A stretch of 64,000 nucleotides of DNA. Source: SIG636 sp045592105 (lineage in GTDB: Bacteria > Bacillota > Clostridia > Oscillospirales > CAG-382). Position 1 is the stretch's first letter; the number at the start of each line of letters is the position of its first letter. The notes beneath the pieces are model-generated. The model saw only the letters and a program-made list of their open reading frames with translations. It searched no databases and was not told where the DNA came from. The stretch is from assembly GCA_045592105.1 (NCBI GenBank), contig JAZNUB010000069.1:121450-185449 (forward strand). The letters are read 5' to 3'. Of the stretch, positions 1 through 8,581 are shown one piece after another. Both the position numbers and the translations under genes were made by a program.

Positions 1-1291
1 TGATAAGCACGTTATCTACGTTTGGGTTGACGCGCTTTCCAACTATATAACCGCTATCGGCTACGATACCGATAACCCTACGGAGCAGTATAAAAAGCTG
101 TGGCCTGCTGATATGCACGTTATCGGTAAGGACATAGTGCGTTTCCACACCATATATTGGCCCATTATTCTTATGGCACTTGGCGAGCCGCTTCCAAAAC
201 GCGTTCTCGGCCATCCGTGGCTTTTGTTTGGTGAGGACAAGATGAGCAAATCCAAGGGCAATGTTCTTTACGGCGATAAGCTTGTGGAGCAGTTTGGGCT
301 TGACGCTATAAGGTACTATCTGTTATCAGAGCTTCCGCTTCTTAACGATGGTAGTATCACCTACGAAACGCTTATTTCTCGTTGCAATACAGATCTCGCT
401 AATATATACGGTAACCTTGTAAGCCGCACCGCCGCTATGATAAGCAAGTATTTTAACGGCGTTGTACCTGCACCTGCAGAGCCTACGGATAAGGACGAGG
501 CTTTGAAGGCGGCCGTTGCTGAATGTAAGGCGGTATTTACCGAAAAGATGGACGAATACCGTGTGGCTGATGCGGTTTCTGCTGTTATAACCTTCCTTAA
601 AGCTTGCAACAAGTATATAGACGATACCGCGCCTTGGGTTCTTGCTAAGGACGAAGCAAAGCGTGGCGTGCTTGCAAGCGTTATGGCAAACCTTGTGGAG
701 GGTATAAGGCAGGCGTGCGTATTGCTTACACCGTTTATACCTCAAAGCTCTTCAAAGGTTGCGGCAACCTTTGGATTTGAGGGAGAAGCATTGAAATATG
801 ATTCTACAGGCAGTTTTTCTTATTACGCAAGCGGCAAGGCTGTAAATGCAAGCGGCGTACTTTTCGCAAGAATAGACGAAAAGGCTTTTTATGAAAAGCT
901 TAATGCAGAAAACGAAGCTAAAGCTAAGGCGGAAGCAAAAAAGGCTGAACAAAAGGAAGAAAAGGCAGTTGAAAAAATCAGCATAGACGATTTTGCAAAG
1001 GTAAACCTTATAGCATGTAAGGTTCTTGAGTGCGAGCCTGTTACTAAATCCGATAAGCTTTTAAAGCTTCAAGTGGATGACGGTAAGGGCGGTAGGCAGG
1101 TTGTTTCGGGCATAGCAAAGTTTTATAAGCCCGAAGAGCTTATAGGTAAAACCCTGGTTTTGGTTGAAAACCTTAACCCCGTTAAGCTAAGAGGCGTTGA
1201 AAGCTGCGGCATGATACTTGCTTCAGGCGAAGAAAACGTTCGCGTTGTGGAGCTTGATTCTTCCGTACCTGCCGGAACAAAGATAAGGTAA
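1..1291 (+). CDS. metG: Methionyl-tRNA synthetase, 3' part
   Basis: Charges tRNA-Met with methionine in the cytoplasm. The reading frame is open from base 2, so the N-terminal HIGH half lies outside the window. Visible parts are the end of the class I catalytic domain, the KMSKSKGN loop at bases 239-262, the helical anticodon-binding domain, a Lys/Ala/Glu-rich linker and a C-terminal OB-fold tRNA-binding domain (DFAKVNLIACKVLECEP) that dimerises the enzyme in many bacteria. It stops 6 bases before tatD, the common Firmicute metG-tatD order. Identity is very secure; only the 5' end is missing. Confidence 0.97.
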   Translation, partial: DKHVIYVWVDALSNYITAIGYDTDNPTEQYKKLWPADMHVIGKDIVRFHTIYWPIILMALGEPLPKRVLGHPWLLFGEDKMSKSKGNVLYGDKLVEQFGLDAIRYYLLSELPLLNDGSITYETLISRCNTDLANIYGNLVSRTAAMISKYFNGVVPAPAEPTDKDEALKAAVAECKAVFTEKMDEYRVADAVSAVITFLKACNKYIDDTAPWVLAKDEAKRGVLASVMANLVEGIRQACVLLTPFIPQSSSKVAATFGFEGEALKYDSTGSFSYYASGKAVNASGVLFARIDEKAFYEKLNAENEAKAKAEAKKAEQKEEKAVEKISIDDFAKVNLIACKVLECEPVTKSDKLLKLQVDDGKGGRQVVSGIAKFYKPEELIGKTLVLVENLNPVKLRGVESCGMILASGEENVRVVELDSSVPAGTKIR

Positions 1292-1297
1292 CTTCTT

Positions 1298-2092
1298 ATG
1301 CAAAGCGATTTTTTGATTGAAGAAGGCATATTTGATACGCACGCGCATTATGACGATAAACGATTTGATGAAGACAGGGAAGATATACTAAGCGGCTTGT
1401 TTGAAAGCCGTAAGGTTTATGCCGTTGTAAACTGCGGGTGTGACCTTGCCAGCTCTGCAAAAAGCTTAGAGCTGGCACATAAATATAAGCGAGTGTATGC
1501 CGCCGTTGGCATACACCCGCATGAAGCCGCAAGCGTAACAGATGCTGATTACGCGAAGATTGAAGCAATGCTTGCCGATGAAAAAGCTGTTGCGCTTGGT
1601 GAGATAGGGCTGGATTATCATTACGATTTCTCCCCGCGTGATGTGCAAAAGCGTGTGCTTGAAGAACAGCTTTTGCTTGCAGAAACGCTTGGCGTGCCTG
1701 TGATAATTCACGATAGAGAAGCGCATGCGGATTGTGTTGAGGCGGTATTAAGGCACCCCAATGTTCGCGGTGTGTTTCACAGCTTTTCGGGCAGTGCGGA
1801 AACCGCAAAGGTTTTACAAAAGCAAGGGTGGTATCTGTCGTTTTCCGGTCCTGTTACGTTCAAGGACGCCAGAAAGACGATAGAAGCCGTTGCCGCTACC
1901 GCTAACGATAGGCTGCTTGTTGAAACCGATTGCCCGTATCTAACGCCCGTTCCGCACAGAGGGAAACGAAACCACAGCGGATATATCAAGCATATCATAG
2001 AAAAAATTGCGGAAATACGCGGAGAAAGCTATGATTTTATTGAAACCTTAACGCGTGAAAACGCAAAGAGATTTTTCGGTATAAAGGATTGA
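1298..2092 (+). CDS. tatD: TatD family metal-dependent deoxyribonuclease
   Basis: A 264-residue TIM-barrel hydrolase of the TatD/YcfH family (3'-5' exonuclease or DNase activity in characterised members). Metal ligands are visible in order: HAH in FDTHAHYDD near the N-terminus, GEIGLDYHY, IIHDREAH, FHSFSGS and TDCPYLTP. Length is typical. It follows metG by 6 bases and precedes a TatD-linked radical SAM gene by 7 bases, so the three are probably co-transcribed. Confidence 0.93.
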   Translation: MQSDFLIEEGIFDTHAHYDDKRFDEDREDILSGLFESRKVYAVVNCGCDLASSAKSLELAHKYKRVYAAVGIHPHEAASVTDADYAKIEAMLADEKAVALGEIGLDYHYDFSPRDVQKRVLEEQLLLAETLGVPVIIHDREAHADCVEAVLRHPNVRGVFHSFSGSAETAKVLQKQGWYLSFSGPVTFKDARKTIEAVAATANDRLLVETDCPYLTPVPHRGKRNHSGYIKHIIEKIAEIRGESYDFIETLTRENAKRFFGIKD

Positions 2093-2099
2093 ATTTATT

Positions 2100-2699
2100 A
2101 TGACTGTTTGCTACACCGTTAATAAAGGACTATACATAAATTTAACCAATCGTTGCTCTAACGCTTGCGAGTTTTGTATTAGGCAAAACGGCGAAGGCGT
2201 TTACGGTAGTGACAGTCTTTGGCTTGAGAGAGAGCCGGAGGCTGATGAGGTTATCGAATGTATAAAAAAATACGACCTAACACAGTTTGAGGAGCTTGTT
2301 TTCTGCGGCTATGGCGAGCCTACCGAGAGGGCAGACGTGCTTGTGGCTGTTGCAAAGGCGGTAAAACAAATGTGTGATATCTCCATTCGCATAAACACAA
2401 ACGGCCACGGTAACTTGATAAACGGCAGGGACATAACGCCGGACTTTAAGGAAATTATAGATGTTGTTTCTGTAAGCCTTAACTGCGCTAACGCAGAGGA
2501 TTATGAAAAAATTTGCCATCCTCGCTTTGGTATAAAAGCTTATGAAGGGCTTATAGAATTTGCGCGCCTATGTGTACCGCAGGTAAAAAGCGTTGTGCTT
2601 TCGGTTGTTGACACAACTATCACCAATGAAGATATAAAGCGTTGTGAGGAAACGGCAAAAAGTATCGGTGCTGTTTTAAGGGTGCGCCCGTTTGAATAG
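2100..2699 (+). CDS. TatD-linked radical SAM protein
   Basis: A short (199-residue) radical SAM protein with the Cx3Cx2C iron-sulfur motif CSNACEFC near residue 19, followed by the GYGEPTER segment expected of a SAM-binding barrel strand. Its length and its position directly after tatD match the family known as TatD-associated radical SAM proteins, whose substrate is unknown. It has no C-terminal auxiliary cluster, so it is a minimal barrel. The ribosome site is weak (AAAGG about 13 bases upstream), suggesting coupling to tatD. Confidence 0.85.
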   Translation: MTVCYTVNKGLYINLTNRCSNACEFCIRQNGEGVYGSDSLWLEREPEADEVIECIKKYDLTQFEELVFCGYGEPTERADVLVAVAKAVKQMCDISIRINTNGHGNLINGRDITPDFKEIIDVVSVSLNCANAEDYEKICHPRFGIKAYEGLIEFARLCVPQVKSVVLSVVDTTITNEDIKRCEETAKSIGAVLRVRPFE

Positions 2700-2721
2700 T
2701 ATTTAATAACGGAGGATGTAT

Positions 2722-3645
2722 ATGTTTTGCACGAAATGCGGATTTAACATTGGAAACACTCCTACAAAGTTTTGCGAGCGTTGCGGCGAACGCTTGCAGG
2801 AAATGCCTATTAAGATAAATACCGTTAACCCAATATGCGTTAATACCGTGCCTGCTCCGTTGGGAAACGAAAACAAGGCTGTTTCTTCCGCGGACATTAA
2901 GGCTAAGGTAAAGGAATGTTTTTCCTCTAAGCTGTTTTTGTTCATTACAACCGCGTTTTTATTAAGAGTGGTTGCTGATATCGTATCAATAATAAGCGGC
3001 TCTACCGATGCTCAACTGCAGCAAAGCATCACTCTTTCGGAGTACGTACCATATGGGTACGCAATTATTGCAGATATTGTTATCGAGCTTATAAGGGTTG
3101 CATCTAACTTTTTGCTTGCCATATCGCTATGGGTTTTATATTTCGCCGCCAAAGCCGATGATGGTTACAAAAAAGTAAAAGGCTTTATCACGCTTTTGAT
3201 GTATACCGTAGCATTTAAATACGTTGCCGTTTTGCTTGTTTTTGTAAAAACTATATTCGGCAATACTTTTTCAGCACGGCTTATGAATTTGATTGGCGAT
3301 AAAGATGGTGTTTCCTTAGGCGTTGTTGATGCAATTATTAACGCAATATTAGTTATTGTTGCAACCGTAGTGTTTTGTTTCCTAATAAGATCGATTGTAA
3401 ACGTTAAAAACGCTCTATCTGATAAAGAAGTAGTAAAACGCCCTTTCCTATTCTTGGCGATAGCTTGCTTTATCGGTGCATATTTGTGTATTTCGCAATT
3501 TGTAGGAGTAATCTTGGATTTTCTGTCTGTCTCAGAGCTTTCGTGGTATCATTTCGGCTTAATAAGTGCCGCAGTTTCCGCTGCTTTTTATACCCTTGTT
3601 GGTTTCCTTATTATCAAACTGCGCCGCAGTATTCCATGTTGTTAA
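2722..3645 (+). CDS. Zinc-ribbon multi-pass membrane protein
   Basis: A 307-residue protein. The N-terminus carries a zinc ribbon (FCTKCG...FCERCG, two CxxC pairs in the first 25 residues), then a linker, then about six hydrophobic segments from about residue 75 to the end. The start at 2722 is preferred over an ATG at 2716 because GGAGG at 2711-2715 gives normal spacing only to 2722. Such zinc-ribbon/TM proteins are common and uncharacterised in Clostridia. It ends before a strong hairpin shared with the convergent gene. Confidence 0.75.
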   Translation: MFCTKCGFNIGNTPTKFCERCGERLQEMPIKINTVNPICVNTVPAPLGNENKAVSSADIKAKVKECFSSKLFLFITTAFLLRVVADIVSIISGSTDAQLQQSITLSEYVPYGYAIIADIVIELIRVASNFLLAISLWVLYFAAKADDGYKKVKGFITLLMYTVAFKYVAVLLVFVKTIFGNTFSARLMNLIGDKDGVSLGVVDAIINAILVIVATVVFCFLIRSIVNVKNALSDKEVVKRPFLFLAIACFIGAYLCISQFVGVILDFLSVSELSWYHFGLISAAVSAAFYTLVGFLIIKLRRSIPCC

Positions 3646-3660
3646 TGCAAAAAAATGATA

Positions 3661-3690
3661 AAAGCGCCCGTTTTTGCACGGGCGCTTTAG
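3661..3690. terminator. Bidirectional terminator between convergent genes
   Basis: A perfect 11-bp stem (AAAGCGCCCGT 3661-3671 with ACGGGCGCTTT 3678-3688) around a 6-base loop lies between the plus-strand zinc-ribbon membrane gene and the minus-strand zinc-ribbon gene. A and T tracts flank the stem, so it can serve both. Confidence 0.85.
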
Positions 3691-3696
3691 CGTTGT

Positions 3697-4107
3697 TTAG
3701 TTCAAATCCAAAAGCTTTGGGTCGATTGGTTCTACCACGAAAGAGTTTGACCAAAATCCGGGCTTCATAAACACCTTGGCATAAGCAATGCGGTTTTCGG
3801 GTGTAAGCGTTATCTGCAGATCCTTGCATTTTCTGTTCATACCGGCGGCACAATGAATTGTGTATGTACCGTAGGGAAGAGGAAAGCACAGGATTTCTTT
3901 GTTACCTATGTGTCCGTATGCTTCGCCGTTTAAGTATATTCCAAATCCACTTGCCACACCTAAGGGTGAACCTTGCCTATATAGATATATACACGCTTCG
4001 GTACAAGGTTCTATAGGCCTTTGACATTCAGGGCAAAACTTTCCTTCCTCTGGGATATTGTTAACTTTATTGCATAGCGGGCATTTAATTCTAAGTTTCT
4101 TTGCCAT
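3697..4107 (-). CDS. Zinc-ribbon protein with a DUF2846-like beta domain
   Basis: A 136-residue protein with an N-terminal zinc ribbon (IKCPLCNK and KFCPECQRP, CxxC-x13-CxxC) followed by a domain resembling DUF2846/PEGA-type beta modules: GFGIYLNGEAYGHIGNK then FPLPYGTYTIHC. There is no signal peptide or membrane segment, so it is probably cytoplasmic. AGGAG lies just upstream of the ATG. Function is unknown; the domain assignment is by pattern only. It faces another zinc-ribbon gene across a shared terminator. Confidence 0.6.
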   Translation of the reverse strand: MAKKLRIKCPLCNKVNNIPEEGKFCPECQRPIEPCTEACIYLYRQGSPLGVASGFGIYLNGEAYGHIGNKEILCFPLPYGTYTIHCAAGMNRKCKDLQITLTPENRIAYAKVFMKPGFWSNSFVVEPIDPKLLDLN

Positions 4108-4148
4108 GGTATTCTCCTTTTCTGTTTTATGAAAAATTTATATGTGAA

Positions 4149-5210
4149 TTATCTTCCAATACCTTTCGCGGTAACTAATATACGGTCAACTATCGTATCA
4201 CCGTCTACAAGATATATCTTATCGTAAAGATTAATAGTGGAGCAACAATGTGCAGGGATTAAATACATTTTTTCTCCAACTGAAGTTTCGGCGTTATAAT
4301 TATGAAGCTGAAAATGCTCTTCGCTGGCAACGATTGTGTCCGCATGGCCATCGCGCGGAACTGGCATGCCTTGGTCTGTTCCGCATGTTTTAACGCCGGC
4401 GTCAACAACCGTAAGACCGCTTCTTTTACTTACAACCGTGGTGAGTACGAAAAGTGAATTTTTAAAAGGTAGAGATAAATTGCGGTAGGTTGCATCCATG
4501 AACAAATAGCTTCCGGCTTGCAATTCAGTATAAAGCCCTTCAAGAGCCTTTATTTCAGCAGTGCCTGTGCTTCCGCCCGAAACAGTTTTTACCTTAAATC
4601 CATTTTCGTTTAAATACGAAATAAGATCTCTTAATTTGATATAGTTTGCAAGAGTCATTTCCTTGCGGGTTTTTATGTCTTCGATATGTGAAATATGTCC
4701 GGCATAGGCTTGAAGACCGTCAAACACAAGATTGCCGCACTTAGAAATATGATTGGCAAGCGCCAAAACATCTTCTTTTGCTACAACGCCGCAACGTTCC
4801 ATACCGATGTCGAATTCAATTAAACAATGGATAATAGACCCGCTGTTTTTCGCCGCCAATGATAGTTCAGATATGTTCTCTTTGTTATCAACGCAAACAG
4901 TAAGCCTGCAATTCTTAGCTAAATCTGCAAGTTTGCGGATTTTTTCAGGGGCAACAACTTGGTTGGCGATTAAAATATCCTCAATACCAATGTCGCACAG
5001 ATCTTCGGCTTCGCTAAGCTTGGCACATGTCATGCCGATAGCTCCGTTTTCTATTTGCATTTTTGCAAGAGATGCACATTTATGTGATTTATAATGCGGG
5101 CGCAGTTTTAATGTAGTTTTTTCGATGATTTTGTTCATCGCTTAGAAGTTTGCATTAAGCAAATTCTTGTCCAGCACCGATGCAGGTGTGCTTAACCCGG
5201 AAATCTTCAT
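4149..5210 (-). pseudogene. D-threonine aldolase / D-serine dehydratase-like (DSD1) gene with in-frame stop
   Basis: A fold-type III (alanine racemase N-like) PLP enzyme. The long frame from 5138 begins too late: it opens at MNKIIEKTTLKLRPHYKSHK, where the family already has its second strand. Continuing the same frame upstream restores the usual beginning (MKISGLSTPASVLDKNLL) from an ATG at 5208-5210, interrupted by one TAA at 5142-5144. With the stop counted as one residue, the distance from TPA to RPH is exactly the family length. The PLP lysine in RPHYKSHK and a normal C-terminus ending in GDTIVDRILVTAKG are intact. ATG 5136-5138 lies 3 bases after the stop, so re-initiation could still give a protein lacking about 24 residues. 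Confidence 0.75.
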
Positions 5211-5308
5211 CCCATTCTCATTAAAAAACAAGCAATCTTGTGTTGCTTCTCACGCTTAGTTTTAGTAATTTGTTAAGCGTTTGTAATTAAAATCTAACTG
5301 TTTTATGT

Positions 5309-5337
5309 ATTATAGCATTTTTTAAATGGAATTACAA
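5309..5337 (-). promoter_or_regulatory. Sigma-A promoter for the DSD1-like gene
   Basis: On the minus strand, TTGTAA (5332-5337), a 17-base spacer and TATAAT (5309-5314), with an extended -10 TGC just upstream. It reads toward the broken DSD1-like gene, leaving a leader of about 90 bases. Confidence 0.7.
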
Positions 5338-5413
5338 TAGATACAACTATCCATCTGGAAATATTTTTAGGAGGAATGCGCAGACTTTATTAATGCGACA
5401 AAACACAATCACT

Positions 5414-5480
5414 TATCTTTTATAGGAAAAAACGAGCATACAGACTAAAGGTGTATGTCTTTGAAAAAATATAAAAGATA
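5414..5480. repeat. Nested inverted repeat
   Basis: The outer arms TATCTTTTATA (5414-5424) and TATAAAAGATA (5470-5480) are perfect 11-bp complements. Inside, CATACA (5437-5442) and TGTATG (5452-5457) form a second stem. The two flanking gaps are both exactly 12 bases, so the structure is symmetric. No gene overlaps it and no U-tract follows. Confidence 0.6.
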
Positions 5481-5632
5481 GCTTGCATTCTGTGACTAAC
5501 CAATTGGGGCCTAAATTTATCCAAATCTCAATTAAACGATAATCACGACACTCAGTATATAATGGGGAATTGACACAATAGGTTATGGATATGATGGCAA
5601 CATTTTTTCAAAAAAATAGGGGGGATAGGCAT

Positions 5633-5668
5633 AAAAAAGCAGCCCCACCAAATAAATGATGAGACTGC
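5633..5668 (-). terminator. ppdK intrinsic terminator
   Basis: Read on the minus strand, GCAGTCTCATCA pairs with TGGTGGGGCTGC as a 12-bp stem (three G-U pairs) around a 6-base loop, followed by TTTTTT (5633-5638). It lies about 50 bases downstream of the ppdK stop. Confidence 0.85.
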
Positions 5669-5719
5669 GTAAATTTGTACTTTATAGGATATTCGGTTTT
5701 GTACTAAAACAAGTACAGA

Positions 5720-8353
5720 TTAGTCCTCCCCATATTTGATAGCAGCCTGTGCTGCTGCAAGGCGTGCTATCGGAACACGGAAGGGAGAGCAAGAAACGTA
5801 GTCAAGGCCTATATTATGGCAGAACTCAACGGAAACGGGGTCGCCGCCATGCTCGCCGCAGATACCGCAGTGGATTTCGGGACGAGTTTTCTTACCCAAA
5901 GAAACAGCCATTTCCATAAGCTTGCCAACGCCGTTTTGATCAAGCTTTGCGAAGGGGTCGTTTTCGTATATCTTAGCATCGTAGTAAGCGGAAAGGAACT
6001 TACCTGCATCGTCACGGCTGAAGCCGAACGTCATCTGAGTAAGGTCGTTTGTACCGAAGCAGAAGAACTCAGCTTCCTTTGCCATTTCGTCGGCGGTAAG
6101 ACACGCTCTGGGTATCTCTATCATCGTACCAACTTCATACTTAAGCTCAACGCCTGCAGCTTTGATTTCTGCGTCAGCGGTAGCTACAACAACATCCTTA
6201 ACGTACTTAAGCTCTTTAACCTCGCCCGTAAGAGGAATCATTATTTCGGGCACGAGATCCCAATCGGGATGAGCCTTCTTAACGTTGATGGCTGCACGGA
6301 TAACGGCAGAGGTCTGCATTTTAGCGATTTCGGGATAAGTTACAGCAAGACGGCATCCGCGGTGACCCATCATCGGGTTAAATTCGTGGAGGGAAGTGAT
6401 GATGTTCTTTATATCTTCAACAGACTTACCCTGTGCATCTGCAAGAGCTTTAATGTCTGCTTCTTCGGTAGGAACGAACTCGTGAAGCGGAGGATCCAAG
6501 AAACCGATACAAACGGGGTTGCCTTCAAGTGCTTCGTAAAGCTCTTCAAAGTCGCCCTGCTGATAAGGAAGAATCTTATTAAGAGCTGCTTCTCTTTCGT
6601 TGGCGGTGTCAGCGCAAATCATTTCGCGGAAAGCGGCAATTCTCTCTGCCTCGAAGAACATATGCTCTGTACGGCAAAGACCGATACCTTCTGCGCCAAG
6701 CTCACGTGCTTTCTTAGCATCCGTGGGAGTGTCTGCATTTGTACGAACCTTAAGAGTTCTAAACTCGTCCGCCCAAGCCATTATTCTGCCAAATTCACCG
6801 GCGATTTCGGCATCAACGGTAGGAATAATACCATCGTAGATACAGCCGGTAGAACCGTCGAGGGAGATATAATCGCCTTCGTGGTATGTTTTGCCGGCAA
6901 GTGTGAACTTCTTGTTCTCTTCGTCCATAACGATTTCGCCACAGCCGGAAACACAGCAGGTACCCATACCGCGCGCAACAACTGCTGCGTGAGATGTCAT
7001 ACCGCCGCGAACGGTCAATATGCCCTGAGAAGCCTTCATGCCCGTGATGTCCTCGGGAGAAGTTTCAAGACGAACAAGAATAACCTTTTCGCCGCGAGCG
7101 TTCCAAGCATCTGCATCCTCTGCGGTGAATACAACCTTACCGCAAGCAGCACCGGGGGAAGCACCAAGACCTCTGCCTGCAGGTGTGGAAGCCTTAAGAG
7201 CCTTTGCATCGAACTGAGGGTGCAAAAGGGTATCAAGGTTTCTGGGGTCTATCATAGCAACAGCCTGCTTCTTATCTATCATACCTTCGTCAACGAGGTC
7301 GCAAGCAATCTTCAAAGCAGCCTTCGCAGTTCTCTTGCCGTTACGAGTTTGAAGCATAAAGAGTTTGCCGTGTTCAACGGTAAATTCCATATCCTGCATA
7401 TCACGATAATGGTCTTCAAGTATAGCGCAAACCTTGTTAAACTCTTCAAATGCTGCGGGGAATTTATCAGCCATCTCAGCGATGGGCATAGGAGTACGAA
7501 CGCCTGCAACAACGTCTTCACCCTGTGCGTTTGTGAGAAACTCGCCCATAAGGCCCTTTTCACCTGTAGCAGGGTCACGCGTGAAGGCAACGCCGGTACC
7601 GCAATCGTCACCCATATTACCAAACGCCATCATTTGTACGTTTACTGCGGTGCCCCAAGAATAGGGGATATCGTTATCGCGACGATAAACGTTTGCACGG
7701 GGGTTATCCCAAGAACGGAAAACTGCTTCTACTGCGCCCATAAGCTGTTCCTTAGGGTCAGAGGGGAAGTCCTTACCTATCTTGTTTTTATATTCAGCCT
7801 TAAACTGCTCTGCAAGCGACTTAAAATCGTCAGCAGTAAGCTCAACGTCCTGCGTAACGCCCTTTTCTTCCTTCATTTTGTCGATAAGCTCTTCAAAATA
7901 CTTCTTACCAACTTCCATAACAACGTCGGAATACATCTGTATAAATCTTCTGTAGCAGTCATAAGCCCAACGTGCGTTACCGGACTGAGCCGCCATAGTT
8001 TCAACAACGTCTTCGTTAAGACCGAGGTTAAGAATTGTATCCATCATGCCGGGCATTGAAGCGCGCGCACCGGAACGTACGGAAACGAGAAGAGGATTTT
8101 TGCTATCACCAAACTTTTTGCCGGTGATGCCTTCAAGCTTCTCAATATACTCCATTATTTCTGCCTGTATATCGCTGTTAATCACTCTACCATCATCGTA
8201 GTACTTAGTACAAGCCTCGGTTGTAACGGTGAAGCCTTGGGGAACGGGAAGACCTATTTTAGTCATCTCAGCAAGGTTTGCACCTTTGCCGCCCAAAAGC
8301 TCTCTCATTTTGCCATTACCTTCACTAAAAAGGTAAACATACTTATTTGCCAT
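5720..8353 (-). CDS. ppdK: Pyruvate, phosphate dikinase
   Basis: Interconverts pyruvate, ATP and phosphate with PEP, AMP and pyrophosphate; in anaerobic Clostridia it often acts as a glycolytic or PEP-regenerating enzyme. The 877-residue length is that of the bacterial family. Domains in order: ATP-grasp (GGKGANLAEM near the start, SVRSGARASMPGMMDT), the swivelling phosphohistidine domain (GGMTSHAAVVARGMG, His near residue 455), and a C-terminal PEP/pyruvate TIM barrel (GLCRTEHMF, HCGICGEHGGDP). AGGAGG precedes the ATG. Codon use is rich in C-ending codons, suggesting high expression. It is a single-gene unit with its own promoter and terminator. Confidence 0.97.
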   Translation of the reverse strand: MANKYVYLFSEGNGKMRELLGGKGANLAEMTKIGLPVPQGFTVTTEACTKYYDDGRVINSDIQAEIMEYIEKLEGITGKKFGDSKNPLLVSVRSGARASMPGMMDTILNLGLNEDVVETMAAQSGNARWAYDCYRRFIQMYSDVVMEVGKKYFEELIDKMKEEKGVTQDVELTADDFKSLAEQFKAEYKNKIGKDFPSDPKEQLMGAVEAVFRSWDNPRANVYRRDNDIPYSWGTAVNVQMMAFGNMGDDCGTGVAFTRDPATGEKGLMGEFLTNAQGEDVVAGVRTPMPIAEMADKFPAAFEEFNKVCAILEDHYRDMQDMEFTVEHGKLFMLQTRNGKRTAKAALKIACDLVDEGMIDKKQAVAMIDPRNLDTLLHPQFDAKALKASTPAGRGLGASPGAACGKVVFTAEDADAWNARGEKVILVRLETSPEDITGMKASQGILTVRGGMTSHAAVVARGMGTCCVSGCGEIVMDEENKKFTLAGKTYHEGDYISLDGSTGCIYDGIIPTVDAEIAGEFGRIMAWADEFRTLKVRTNADTPTDAKKARELGAEGIGLCRTEHMFFEAERIAAFREMICADTANEREAALNKILPYQQGDFEELYEALEGNPVCIGFLDPPLHEFVPTEEADIKALADAQGKSVEDIKNIITSLHEFNPMMGHRGCRLAVTYPEIAKMQTSAVIRAAINVKKAHPDWDLVPEIMIPLTGEVKELKYVKDVVVATADAEIKAAGVELKYEVGTMIEIPRACLTADEMAKEAEFFCFGTNDLTQMTFGFSRDDAGKFLSAYYDAKIYENDPFAKLDQNGVGKLMEMAVSLGKKTRPEIHCGICGEHGGDPVSVEFCHNIGLDYVSCSPFRVPIARLAAAQAAIKYGED

Positions 8354-8403
8354 AAAGCATCCTCCTAAAATTGTATTTTCTTTACTCTTTCACATAACAA
8401 GTA

Positions 8404-8412
8404 ATTATAGCA
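8404..8412 (-). promoter_or_regulatory. Extended -10 promoter for ppdK
   Basis: On the minus strand the sequence reads TGCTATAAT, a perfect -10 with the TGn extension, about 50 bases before the ppdK start. No good -35 is seen, as is usual for extended -10 promoters. Confidence 0.55.
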
Positions 8413-8519
8413 TATAAATTTTAAAAACGCTATACATTTTTTGAAGAAATAAGAAGTTATATTGTATAAATTTATTGCCGCCATTTTTAATATTTTAACT
8501 AAAGTATATAAATAGAAGG

Positions 8520-8548
8520 TTGACAAAATGTTTTTAAGGGTATATATT
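8520..8548 (+). promoter_or_regulatory. Sigma-A promoter for pth-mfd
   Basis: TTGACA (8520-8525), a 17-base spacer and TATATT (8543-8548), about 34 bases upstream of the pth start. Confidence 0.75.
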
Positions 8549-8581
8549 AAACAGGATGTATTAACATGGGAGGACTTATAA

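Larger units (their letters stand above)
5211..5719. other. 509-base gene-poor interval
   Basis: No convincing coding frame on either strand. It holds the promoter of the DSD1-like gene (5309-5337), a nested inverted repeat (5414-5480) and the terminator of ppdK (5633-5668). It is clearly more AT-rich than the flanking genes. The rest, roughly 5340-5410 and 5481-5630, shows nothing I can name. Confidence 0.6.

Noticed and set aside
5701..5716. GTACT-N6-AGTAC hairpin after ppdK
   Set aside because: Only a 5-bp stem without a U-tract; the real terminator is at 5633-5668.
5816..8059. A 747-codon open frame on the plus strand
   Set aside because: It lies wholly antisense to ppdK, whose conserved motifs are certain. 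Its translation is low-complexity in character with no recognisable domain, and it arises from ppdK codon bias.
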